From CAZVAR01 sp964625225 (GTDB lineage: Bacteria > Pseudomonadota > Alphaproteobacteria > JAJUGE01): a stretch of DNA of 18,862 nt. The stretch spans positions 1 through 18,862 of the forward strand of contig CAZVAR010000073.1 in NCBI GenBank assembly GCA_964625225.1, written 5' to 3'. Under the pieces are notes generated by a model. The model saw only the letters and a program-made list of their open reading frames with translations. It ran no database searches and had not been told where the DNA came from. Below are positions 6,997 to 14,468 of the stretch, piece by piece; within the stretch, counting starts at the first letter, position 1; the number at the start of each line of letters is the position of its first letter. The translations under genes were made by a program, and so were the position numbers.

Positions 6997-7941
6997 GTGA
7001 CCCGGACCTGTGTAAGGCATCCGATCGCTTCGACCAGCTGGTTCGGAGCCTTGGTACTGGTGTTTGCCTTGACGGCGGCCGAAGCGCGCTGCGCGCATCT
7101 CATCCGGACCGACGTCGGAAGCGCCGTCCCGAGCACGCAACTCCTCGCGACGCTCTCGCAGAGCGGTGTGATCGCAACTTTGGATGAGGGCGAGTCGTTC
7201 AAGTTCCTCGGGCAGGGGCTGATCGCGAGCGAGCGTTCGATCCTGTATCTCTCCCTGTCGAGCCAGTACCGCATCGCCGCCCTTCTCTCGGGGGCTGTCG
7301 TCCTCGAGGCGACCGACGACACGCTCCGGCCGGGTGAGGTCGCCGTCTGGCCGGATCGGGGCGGGCGCCCGCGCATCCGCGCGTTCGACATCGACCGGTT
7401 TCTCGCCTCGTCGAGCGCGGCGCTGCCGGCCGATGCGGTCGCGAGCCTGCAGAATGCGGCGGAGCGCCAGCGCGTCCGCATCTGGTGGGGCGCCCTTCGT
7501 CGCACCGCCGAGAACGCACAGGCGCCGCTGCCCCCCTTGTTCGAGGCGATGCGGCGCGACGTGCTGCTGCGCCCCGTCGTCATCGAGCTCCGCCAGGAGG
7601 CCGCCGGCGATTCCGAACAGCTGGCCCGGCTCACCGCCGCTCGGTTCATGGCCAGCCTGCGTGACCGGGACGTTGCGGCCGTGCGCGACCTTATGGCGCC
7701 CAGTCTTTTCAGTCCGGACCACCACACCCCGAGCGCCTGGCTGCAGCTCCGCCACGACATCGCCCGGTCGCTGATCGCGAGCGAGCTCGGGCGGGCGCTG
7801 GCCGGCGGGAGCCTCGCCGATGGCGACCTCGAGAGCGGCTTCGTGGTGGAGACCCCGGACGGCGACAGCTACCGCCTCCGGATGTCGGCGGAGGAGCAGA
7901 TGGTGTTCATTGCGGAAATCGTGCCGGAGGGTCGGCCATGA
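6997..7941 (+). CDS. Exported protein of unknown function, two domains
   Basis: Starting at GTG 6997, the protein has 314 residues. This start is chosen because GGGGGAA (6984-6989) precedes it and because it begins a good signal peptide (hydrophobic about residues 15-28, ending near AEARCA). Residues about 36-135 form a strand-rich domain whose sequence ILYLSLSSQYRIAALLSGAV...LRPGEVAVW vaguely recalls FecR periplasmic domains. Residues about 208-310 (LTAARFMASLRDRDVAAVRD onward) look like a small NTF2/SnoaL-type alpha+beta fold. Both readings are by eye and weak. The gene is the first of a plus-strand cluster and overlaps the next gene by four bases (ATGA). It probably acts in the periplasm. 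Function unknown. Confidence 0.8.
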   Translation: MTRTCVRHPIASTSWFGALVLVFALTAAEARCAHLIRTDVGSAVPSTQLLATLSQSGVIATLDEGESFKFLGQGLIASERSILYLSLSSQYRIAALLSGAVVLEATDDTLRPGEVAVWPDRGGRPRIRAFDIDRFLASSSAALPADAVASLQNAAERQRVRIWWGALRRTAENAQAPLPPLFEAMRRDVLLRPVVIELRQEAAGDSEQLARLTAARFMASLRDRDVAAVRDLMAPSLFSPDHHTPSAWLQLRHDIARSLIASELGRALAGGSLADGDLESGFVVETPDGDSYRLRMSAEEQMVFIAEIVPEGRP

Positions 7942-8966
7942 AATCCCGTGCGATCCTGTGGGCCGGGGCGGCCGCGATAGCGCTGGCGGCGGCCTCCGTC
8001 TCCGGCCGGGAAGCCGCCCCCTCGTTCCGGACCCTCGACAGGGCTACGGTGGAGGCGATCGCGCAGCGCAGCCATCGGTCCCTGTCGGACGAGGAGCGCC
8101 AGGAGCTCAATGCGACGATCAAGGCGGGCCTCGATTTCAGGGCGTGGATGGCGGGCAACCCGGAGGGCCTGCGGGCGGCGCTGACGCCGCCCGAGGCTGC
8201 GGTGCTGGATGCGCTGATCGCGGCCGGCGGGGCGCCCAGCGCCGCCCCGTGGCGCGACTTCTTCCGGGGGAGCATCATCGCCGTCGGGCACGCGACCTCC
8301 GAGCGCCCACGGATCGGCTATTACTACCCGCTGGTCGATGGCTGGGTCATCGGCGACTTCACGCGGTCGGCAGCCGGCGGCCTGACGCTGGAGAGCCTTC
8401 ATGTGGTCGCGGGCAACCGGATCGCCGAAACGCCGAGGCAATTCGGCGAGGTGCGTCCGCCGTGGCTTCTGCGTCCCGACATGGCGATGCCTTCGTCGCT
8501 GGCGCTGGCGACGGCCGCGAACATGGCGGCGTTCGAGCGGGCCTGGCCGCCGCTGGCGGCCACCGCGGCCGCACAGCCTCTGCCGGCGCCGGAACCCGCC
8601 CTGATCGTGCGCCGGCTGCTCCTGACCGCCACGACGGTCCGAAGCTTCATCGACGATCCGGCCTACATGGCTGTCGCCGACGGGATCCTCGACGCCATCA
8701 GGAGGGGTGACGGGGTCGCGCTCATGGGGATGACGGGGCGGCCGCCGGCCAGCCATGCGCTGCCCGTCCAGAGGATCGGCGCCCTGAGCGCCCCGGCGCG
8801 GCGGACGTTCGAGCTTCGCGGAATCTACCGCAACCGCGACGGCATGTCGGTGGTCTTCGGCTCTCCCTATTCCGGCAACTGGCTGGTCTTCGCCGATCTG
8901 CAGACGGGCGGGCAATCCCCGAAATTGACCGACATCGTCGCGGTCGACCTTGGTCAATTGGAGTAG
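7938..8966 (+). CDS. Exported protein of unknown function
   Basis: A 342-residue protein with a clear N-terminal signal peptide (MKSRAILWAGAAAIALAAAS, cleavage probably near VSG-REA). I recognise no family. Visible features are a charged helical segment (about residues 33-66), the aromatic block GYYYPLVDGWVIGDF (about 127-141), an alanine-rich helical middle (about 180-210), and a C-terminal strand-rich part with the block GSPYSGNWLVFADLQTGG. There are no cysteines and no repeats. The ATG has a GGAGGG ribosome-binding site and overlaps the preceding stop, so the two are probably translated together. The next gene starts five bases after its stop. It is likely periplasmic or secreted. Function unknown. 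Confidence 0.8.
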   Translation: MKSRAILWAGAAAIALAAASVSGREAAPSFRTLDRATVEAIAQRSHRSLSDEERQELNATIKAGLDFRAWMAGNPEGLRAALTPPEAAVLDALIAAGGAPSAAPWRDFFRGSIIAVGHATSERPRIGYYYPLVDGWVIGDFTRSAAGGLTLESLHVVAGNRIAETPRQFGEVRPPWLLRPDMAMPSSLALATAANMAAFERAWPPLAATAAAQPLPAPEPALIVRRLLLTATTVRSFIDDPAYMAVADGILDAIRRGDGVALMGMTGRPPASHALPVQRIGALSAPARRTFELRGIYRNRDGMSVVFGSPYSGNWLVFADLQTGGQSPKLTDIVAVDLGQLE

Positions 8967-8971
8967 GCGCC

Positions 8972-11029
8972 ATGTCCCGATCCACGACATTGCCGGGCCT
9001 TGCGGCGGGAACCGTGCTTGCGCTGACGCTCGGCGCCGGCAGCGGGGTCGCCGACGTGCCGTCCGTACTCATGGCGCAGGGCGGCGGCTCCCCACCGGGA
9101 TATAACGAACCCACCTACTTCGATCCGGACTATGTCGGCGATCAGAGCCTCGTCAGCTACAACGATCCCTTCGCGGGGCAGAGTGACGCCGCGCTGAAGG
9201 CGCAAATCGCGCCGCTCCAGCAGACGAGCCTGAACGCGATCTTCAATCTCAGCGGGATCGGGGGCCAGTCCGATGCGGTTCCCGTCCGCGGCACCAAATC
9301 CACGCAGTGGAAAGGCGTCATCGGCAGTCGCGATACGTTCGGCGGGCCCGCCATAGACCCGCTGACCGGCCGAACGAACACCGGCAGCGAAGAGTTCATC
9401 GGCGACGCTTTCTACTCGACCGTCGACCGTCAGCGCTGGGACCAGTTCGTCACGGAAACCACCGCCCGGCGCGAACGGCTGGAAGGCAGCATCCAGAACA
9501 ACGTGCGCAAGGTCCAGACAAGCCTGCAATCCACGATCACCGGCGCCAATCCACAATTCGACAGCGCCGCCTATGACGGACTCGACCGGGATCTGGCACT
9601 GCTGGAAGGCGACCTGCGCCGCGAGCGTAACATCCTGCAGGAAGAGCTGAAGAACGCGAACGACAAGTTCCTCGGATACGCGCTCATGTACGAGCAGCAG
9701 ATGAACGAGGAGGAAAAGGCGTTTCTCCAGCACGCTTTGTTTATGACGCTGAGCGCTGGAGTAGGCGCCGGGGGGATGGTCGCGGGCGGCTTGTCCGGCA
9801 CTGGCGCGGCCGCGATCGCCCCCACTCTCTCGCTCGCGGACTGGGCGACGATAGGCGGCATCTCATCTCTCCAAACCTCGACTGTCTTCCTGGGAGTGGT
9901 CGAAAAAATGGACCAGTTGGCCGGGAGCTCGCCGGCCCATCGGTCCGCGCTCGAGAAGATGCGGCTGGCGCAGGCGCCCATAAAGGCTGTGAAAGGCGCG
10001 TATGATGCATCAGTCCAGGACATTCAGAGGCTGCAGGGTCTGCGGAATGACCTGAAGCAGGCGAAACAGGTCAACCAGTCACTCTACTACCGTGCGACCG
10101 GCGGGTTGCAGTGTAGCTCTCCCTGCACCCTTGGCTCGCTCGGGCCCGGCCTCGACCATTACGTGTCACAGGCCGCCTATTACTTCGCCGGGCGCTCCCC
10201 GCAAGGGGCGGCCGTCTACAATGCCTTCGGCCCCGTCTCGCAGTTCGACCAGCGCTGGATCAACGAGCGAAGCGGGGGGCCGATCTCGCCCTTCGACCAC
10301 AGCTGGATCAATGAGCGCAGCGAAGGCCCGATTTCCCAGTTCGACCACACCTGGATCAACGAGCGGAGCATCGGACCGGAAGACATGGCGAGCTGGACGC
10401 AGAAGTTCCCGTCCACGCGCGGCATGCCGGGAGCCAATCCGGACGACGCCTTCGGCGGGTTGAGCGCGAAGATCGTCGCCGACCTGCAGGGCGTCGACGC
10501 GCGCGCGCTGTTCGAAGATGCGAGCCGCAAGCAGATCACCCAGCAGCTCGCTTCGGGTCTGATACAGGAATTCAACATCGACCCGGCTGTAGCCTCGGCC
10601 ATCGCGAACGGCACCCTGATCGCGATCACACAGTCGCTGAACAACAATCCGGGCGGACTGACCGGCGGCCCTTCCACGGGAGGGTTCACCGACATCACAT
10701 TGCAGCTCCCGCTCCTGTTCGAAGTATTCGATTTCGCCACCATCGACGGCGACATCATCACGCTCCGGGTCACCGATACGGCGGGGCTCAAGCTGGGGCC
10801 GCTCCAGATCACCCTGAGCGGGCCGGCGACTGCGGACACCTTCGCGCCGGAGGTCCTGCCCGGCCGGATCGAGATCTCGATCACGGCCGAGAATACGGGC
10901 CAGCTGTTCCCCAACACCGGTCAGGTCAGAATCCTGTCCAACATCACCGAGGGATCGACCACGCAGCAGTTCAATCTGCTGACCGGAGAGACCGGGGTAC
11001 TCGCCATCACGGCAACACCGCCGCCCTGA
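8972..11029 (+). CDS. Large exported protein with coiled coils, hydrophobic segment and 16-residue repeats
   Basis: A 685-residue protein with an N-terminal signal peptide (about 1-27) and GGAG eight bases before the ATG. In order: a low-complexity, aromatic-rich part (35-140), charged helices typical of coiled coil (about 151-255), a glycine/alanine-rich hydrophobic segment (about 256-310), a second helical, charged stretch (311-373), a cysteine pair (C381, C385), three tandem repeats around FDxxWINERS (420-467), and a C-terminal strand-rich domain (about 575-685) containing FDFATIDGDIITLRV and FPNTGQVRI. That last domain resembles the small beta-sandwich tails of many secreted bacterial proteins. 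I recognise no full-length family. It is probably secreted or envelope-associated, downstream of two exported proteins and followed 75 bases on by an outer-membrane barrel gene. Confidence 0.8.
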   Translation: MSRSTTLPGLAAGTVLALTLGAGSGVADVPSVLMAQGGGSPPGYNEPTYFDPDYVGDQSLVSYNDPFAGQSDAALKAQIAPLQQTSLNAIFNLSGIGGQSDAVPVRGTKSTQWKGVIGSRDTFGGPAIDPLTGRTNTGSEEFIGDAFYSTVDRQRWDQFVTETTARRERLEGSIQNNVRKVQTSLQSTITGANPQFDSAAYDGLDRDLALLEGDLRRERNILQEELKNANDKFLGYALMYEQQMNEEEKAFLQHALFMTLSAGVGAGGMVAGGLSGTGAAAIAPTLSLADWATIGGISSLQTSTVFLGVVEKMDQLAGSSPAHRSALEKMRLAQAPIKAVKGAYDASVQDIQRLQGLRNDLKQAKQVNQSLYYRATGGLQCSSPCTLGSLGPGLDHYVSQAAYYFAGRSPQGAAVYNAFGPVSQFDQRWINERSGGPISPFDHSWINERSEGPISQFDHTWINERSIGPEDMASWTQKFPSTRGMPGANPDDAFGGLSAKIVADLQGVDARALFEDASRKQITQQLASGLIQEFNIDPAVASAIANGTLIAITQSLNNNPGGLTGGPSTGGFTDITLQLPLLFEVFDFATIDGDIITLRVTDTAGLKLGPLQITLSGPATADTFAPEVLPGRIEISITAENTGQLFPNTGQVRILSNITEGSTTQQFNLLTGETGVLAITATPPP
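10229..10372 (+). repeat. Three tandem 48-base repeats (16 residues each) inside a gene
   Basis: Units at 10229-10276, 10277-10324 and 10325-10372 encode the consensus GP(V/I)S(Q/P)FD(Q/H)xWINERSx, followed by a further GP. The protein is better conserved than third-codon positions (for example AAC/AAT, CGA/CGC/CGG, GTC/ATC/ATT), which indicates selection on the peptide and not a very recent duplication. Confidence 0.93.
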
Positions 11030-11104
11030 GCCGGCGCCGATCCGGCGGTTCTTCCTATCCAGGCATCACTGGGCGCGTCCCGCGCCAACGGGGGGGTTCA
11101 AGGA

Positions 11105-12037
11105 ATGTACGTTGCGCCGACCGTCCGCGGCCGGATCGGCCTGCTGCTTCTTGCAGGCTGTGCGGCCTTGGCGACTCCGCTTTCCGCAGCAGCTCAGACG
11201 CCCGACCGAACGATCGACACGCGGCTCGAGCGCACGCTTCCCGGCCCGGCGGAGCCGCTGACGATGGAGGAAGCGATCCTGACCGGCCGCGAGGACATCG
11301 TCCTGCTCGAAGAGCGGAAGTTCTTCACCGCTTTTCTCGCCACCGCGGCAACGATGACGACCAACCCGACGCTGGCAAACGGCTCGACCGATCTGGACAT
11401 GGTCTACAGCTACAATGTGGGCATCCGCGCTGCGACCGTCATCGCCGAAACCTACAGGTTGAGCGCAGAGCTGAGCACGTTCGGCGCGGAGTACGAGGAG
11501 AACGATGCGCTGGAGTATGCCGGGTTCGGCGCCTCGCTCGGCGTCGACCGCAGCATCGGCCCCTACACCGTCGGATTTCGATACGCGCCGCAGATCGTCT
11601 TCGATTCCGACTATGAGGACCGGGCCGTCACACTGCACAGGATGGACGCCTTCGCGGCGCGGGTCGTCGATCTCGGGGCTCCCGCCATCGCGATCCCGCA
11701 ATTGACGCTGTCCGCGATCCCCGCCGACCCCAACGACTATGCGCGGGTCGCTGCGGAGGTTTCCGTACCGGTCTACTACAGTCCGGCACCGGACTGGCTG
11801 GTTTCGGTGGGCGCCCACCTCTACGCGACGCACTATTTCGATTTCTTCGAAAGATTTACCGGCGAGGAACGTACGGATATTGGAGGCGGAGTAACGTTCA
11901 GGGCGGTCTGGACACCGGAAGAGTGGATATCGCTATCGCTCAACATCGGCTTCGCGGCGCAGCATTCGACCGTCCGCGAGTTGAGCTATGAGGCGGTCAA
12001 CGTGACGCCCACCCTCGTCCTTTCCGTCCGCTTCTGA
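11105..12037 (+). CDS. Outer-membrane beta-barrel protein
   Basis: A 310-residue protein with a signal peptide (about 1-31, TPLSAAAQ before the mature part). The body alternates hydrophobic and polar residues in strand-length blocks with aromatic girdles, such as YSYNVGIRAA, YTVGFRYAPQIVFDS, WLVSVGAHLYATHYF and ISLSLNIGFAAQH. It ends in VLSVRF, with the C-terminal phenylalanine read by the BAM machinery. An LAGC at residues 16-19 also matches a lipobox, so lipidation cannot be excluded, though it is less usual for a barrel. GGGGGG at 11091-11096 serves as ribosome-binding site. It is last in the plus-strand cluster and is followed by a strong hairpin. It could anchor or export the preceding secreted proteins; the cargo is unknown. 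Confidence 0.82.
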   Translation: MYVAPTVRGRIGLLLLAGCAALATPLSAAAQTPDRTIDTRLERTLPGPAEPLTMEEAILTGREDIVLLEERKFFTAFLATAATMTTNPTLANGSTDLDMVYSYNVGIRAATVIAETYRLSAELSTFGAEYEENDALEYAGFGASLGVDRSIGPYTVGFRYAPQIVFDSDYEDRAVTLHRMDAFAARVVDLGAPAIAIPQLTLSAIPADPNDYARVAAEVSVPVYYSPAPDWLVSVGAHLYATHYFDFFERFTGEERTDIGGGVTFRAVWTPEEWISLSLNIGFAAQHSTVRELSYEAVNVTPTLVLSVRF

Positions 12038-12051
12038 TCCGCGCCCGCAGA

Positions 12052-12075
12052 CCCGGCTTTGGCATTCGAGCCGGG
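12052..12075 (+). terminator. Terminator-like hairpin after the barrel gene
   Basis: CCCGGCT (12052-12058) pairs perfectly with AGCCGGG (12069-12075) around a ten-base loop, 14 bases after the stop codon. There is no T-tract, so it may stop or stabilise the transcript only in part. Confidence 0.4.
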
Positions 12076-12220
12076 GATCGGGCCGGTCGATCGCCTCCGG
12101 TCGTGGCCGCCATCATGCACACATGCGCCGCCTCCCGAAGCCGTCGCCCCGCGCCGCCGCGAGCCGGCCTGCGGCCGGCGACAAGCGGACCGGTCGCCCG
12201 TAGGACTTGGCACGGCCGCG

Positions 12221-12267
12221 CCTTGCCGGCGTGAGGGTCACGGGGCCTAATCGCGTCTCCGCCTCTG
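12221..12267 (+). pseudogene. Degenerate 3' half of tRNA-Gly (possible attachment-site remnant)
   Basis: Aligned without gaps to 4695-4741 of the intact tRNA-Gly, 34 of 47 bases agree, including the unbroken runs CGTGAGGGTC and CGTCTCC. The match begins in the anticodon loop (TTGCC) and runs to the tRNA 3' end. Upstream of the anticodon there is no convincing D-arm or acceptor strand, so no cloverleaf can form. The layout of an intact tRNA, accessory genes and then a 3' tRNA copy is that of elements integrated by tyrosine recombinases. A decayed tandem tRNA gene is the alternative. Confidence 0.6.
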
Positions 12268-12283
12268 CGTTTCAGAACATCCG

Positions 12284-12303
12284 GGGCCGCGGTCGGGCGG
12301 CCC
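12284..12303 (+). terminator. Hairpin downstream of the tRNA remnant
   Basis: GGGCCGC (12284-12290) pairs perfectly with GCGGCCC (12297-12303) around a six-base loop, followed by GTTCACATTT. It lies about as far from the remnant as the true terminator does from the intact tRNA-Gly, but it has no real T-tract. Confidence 0.3.
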
Positions 12304-12672
12304 GTTCACATTTCGACCCGACGCATCGCCGCGCCGGCAGTGTGGGGCGGATCCGCGTTCCCGCACGCTGACCCGCGCGGAACGGCCCGAACCATGCTAC
12401 CCTGCGGGTGAAGCACGTCGAATGGTGGCCTCAACCCGAACGGCCCGGCGTCATGGCCGGCCCGCACCGGAGGGGAGGATGGCCAGCAGCAGACGGCAGC
12501 GGAGGCGTTCCGCCTCCGGCCTCGCCGGCGCGCCGCCGGAACGGGCCGGAAGCGGCGATGACCTCGATGCGGCCGCCCAGGTAGGTACCGCCGCGTTCCG
12601 TTTCGCCGCCCGGCCGCCGCCGGGCCGCGGCCTCGCCGGTCCGCCTGGAGCCGAGGCGCCTGCGGGGCGATC

Positions 12673-13602
12673 GTGAACGCCTTCCGCGAGCTCGGCCTGT
12701 TCGTCGCCTGGCTGGCCGGCTCGCTGGGCGGGATCACCGCCATCTTCTACGCCTGCGGCTATCTCATCACGCTGTCCAATTTGAAGATGCTGGGACTCGA
12801 CCTCCTGGCGTTCAACTACGACCCCGCCTTCTACATGCAGCGCGGCGCCGGCTTCGTCGTTCTGTGCACCGTCTCGTTGGTGCACACGCTGATCGGCTAC
12901 TCGATCCTGGTGATCCTCGTCGTCCCTCTCTTCCTTCTTGCGAGGTGGGCGGCCGGACGATCCCGGCTCACGAAGCATGCGGACGGCATCGCCCAGGCGA
13001 TTCTCGCGAACGGTACGCAGTGGAGAGCGGTTGCGTTCACCCTCATGCTCCTGGCGATGGCGATCTTCATCATGCACCTCTACCCGTCGATCCAGGAGCA
13101 TCTCGCGGTCCTGGACGTCCTGATGGAGGGGCCGCGGCCCGGCACATCCGACGTCCAGACGCGGGTCCGCGGCTGGATCATCGACGGCAATCGTGCGCCG
13201 CTGGAGAGCCAGTTCGCGATCTTCGTCCAATCGCTCCTGATCGCGGCGGTCATCGTCATCGCGGCCTGGCGGGTGACGCAGGGCTGGGCCTGGCGCCCGC
13301 TCTGGATGGCCCCCTTCGTCCTCCTCTTCGGAATTGCCGCGGCGTCCCTGCCGCTGGCCTACGGCGTGCTGATGCTGCCGAACGAATTCTCCGAAGTCGT
13401 GCTGATCCGGGACGAGGGGCAGGCGTCCGAACGTCCGACCAGACTGTACCTGCTCAACAAGAACGCTGACGAGTTCGTGCTCTGGGAGCCCGTCGAGCGC
13501 AGGATCCTCTGGATTCCCACGCATGGCCTGTCTGCGGTCGCCATCCTCGGTCGCCGCTCTTTGAGGGAGATCAGGGGACCGATCGGGCGGAGGGAACAAT
13601 GA
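12673..13602 (+). CDS. Polytopic inner-membrane protein of unknown function
   Basis: A 309-residue protein with about six hydrophobic segments: residues 8-31, 58-75, 75-93, 116-136, 183-200 and 214-238. A roughly 45-residue soluble loop lies between the fourth and fifth, and a roughly 70-residue tail rich in charges and strands (EVVLIRDEG...PTRLYLLNKNADEFVLWE) follows the last. I do not recognise the family. The GTG start at 12673 has only a weak GGGG ribosome-binding site. No internal ATG near the first membrane segment gives a better choice. The stop overlaps the start of the FecR-domain lipoprotein gene by four bases (ATGA), so the two are very likely co-translated and may act together at the inner membrane and periplasm. 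Confidence 0.8.
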   Translation: MNAFRELGLFVAWLAGSLGGITAIFYACGYLITLSNLKMLGLDLLAFNYDPAFYMQRGAGFVVLCTVSLVHTLIGYSILVILVVPLFLLARWAAGRSRLTKHADGIAQAILANGTQWRAVAFTLMLLAMAIFIMHLYPSIQEHLAVLDVLMEGPRPGTSDVQTRVRGWIIDGNRAPLESQFAIFVQSLLIAAVIVIAAWRVTQGWAWRPLWMAPFVLLFGIAAASLPLAYGVLMLPNEFSEVVLIRDEGQASERPTRLYLLNKNADEFVLWEPVERRILWIPTHGLSAVAILGRRSLREIRGPIGRREQ

Positions 13603-14378
13603 CCGGCATCGCCTTATTCGCACGCGGCGGCTGCGGCCTGCCGATCGCCGCGCTGGGACTGCTGCTGCTGACCGCCTGCCAGACCGGCCGTCACGATGCC
13701 GCGGCCCCCGCCGGCACGGAGATCGGCACCCTGCACACCGCAGGACCGAACGTGACGGTCAACAGCCGCCCGGCCCCGCCGGGTACGGCCGTCATCAGCG
13801 GCGACACCGTCGCGACCGGGCCGCGCAGCAGCGCCCTGATCGCCCTGCGGGGCGGCGGCCTGGTCCAGCTCGACCAGAACACCGACCCCCTGTTCCGGCG
13901 ACTGGTCGAGACGGTTTCGAGCTTCGGCGAGTGCGTCATGGAGATCGTCGTCGGCTTCGGACAGGTCTATGTGGAAACCGAAGGACAACCGATCTGTACC
14001 AGCTTCGGCGCCTGGACCACGGTGGCGCGCACCCGCTTCAACCTCCAGTTCGTGCCGCCGCGGGCGGTCCTGACGGTGGTCGACGGCCAGGTGACACTGC
14101 GGCAGCCGCAGCAACTGGCGGTCGGCACCGCGACCCAGGCGGTCCTGTCCGGAGACCGCGTGGTCGAGGTCCGCCCCGTTACGCCGCTGGAGATCCAGCA
14201 GATCCTTGCCTGGCGGGACAATTACCGCCTGGAAAGCCGCCCGCCCCCTTCGCGCTCCGCGCCGCCTGATTTCGGCCCCGGCATTATCCCCGGCTTCCCG
14301 GGCGGCTTCGATTTCGGATGGCCGCGCCGGTCACGCGGGCCGCGCGGCGACGGCTATCCGAAGGACAGCCCGGGCTGA
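13599..14378 (+). CDS. FecR-domain lipoprotein
   Basis: A 259-residue protein with a lipoprotein signal peptide: hydrophobic residues 14-24 and lipobox LTAC with lipidated C27. Residues about 40-195 match the FecR pattern, notably PGTAVISGDTVATGPRSSAL (61-80) followed by ALRGGGLVQLDQNT, and later a VVDGQVTL strand. Cysteines 112 and 133 could form a disulphide in the periplasm. The C-terminal 45 residues are proline/glycine/arginine-rich and probably disordered. Classic FecR is an inner-membrane anti-sigma regulator. This one lacks a transmembrane helix and has no sigma factor beside it, so a signalling role like FecR-FecI is unlikely. A strong GGAGGGAA ribosome-binding site lies before the ATG, which overlaps the preceding gene. 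Confidence 0.85.
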   Translation: MTGIALFARGGCGLPIAALGLLLLTACQTGRHDAAAPAGTEIGTLHTAGPNVTVNSRPAPPGTAVISGDTVATGPRSSALIALRGGGLVQLDQNTDPLFRRLVETVSSFGECVMEIVVGFGQVYVETEGQPICTSFGAWTTVARTRFNLQFVPPRAVLTVVDGQVTLRQPQQLAVGTATQAVLSGDRVVEVRPVTPLEIQQILAWRDNYRLESRPPPSRSAPPDFGPGIIPGFPGGFDFGWPRRSRGPRGDGYPKDSPG

Positions 14379-14468
14379 CGCGGGCCGGCGCCGCTCGCGG
14401 CGGAGCGCGGTGCCACGGGAAGCCGCTACTGCGCGGCTCACCCGGCGCTTCCCGAGGCGATCCCGCCG

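Larger units (their letters stand above)
12038..12672. other. Intergenic stretch of about 635 bases with tRNA remnant and hairpins
   Basis: No convincing gene lies here. It holds the hairpin after the barrel gene, the degenerate tRNA-Gly 3' half at 12221-12267, a second hairpin at 12284-12303, and a perfect 8-base-stem hairpin (CGGAGGCG-TTC-CGCCTCCG) at 12500-12518. A frame at 12422-12676 ends in a TGA that overlaps the GTG start of the next gene, but its arginine/proline-rich composition looks non-coding. Confidence 0.6.

Noticed and set aside
12422..12676. 84-residue frame whose TGA overlaps the GTG start of the membrane-protein gene
   Set aside because: The overlap is suggestive of coupling, but the product is Arg/Pro/Gly-rich low complexity with no clear ribosome-binding site and spans a strong hairpin. 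Kept only as a remark under the intergenic entry.
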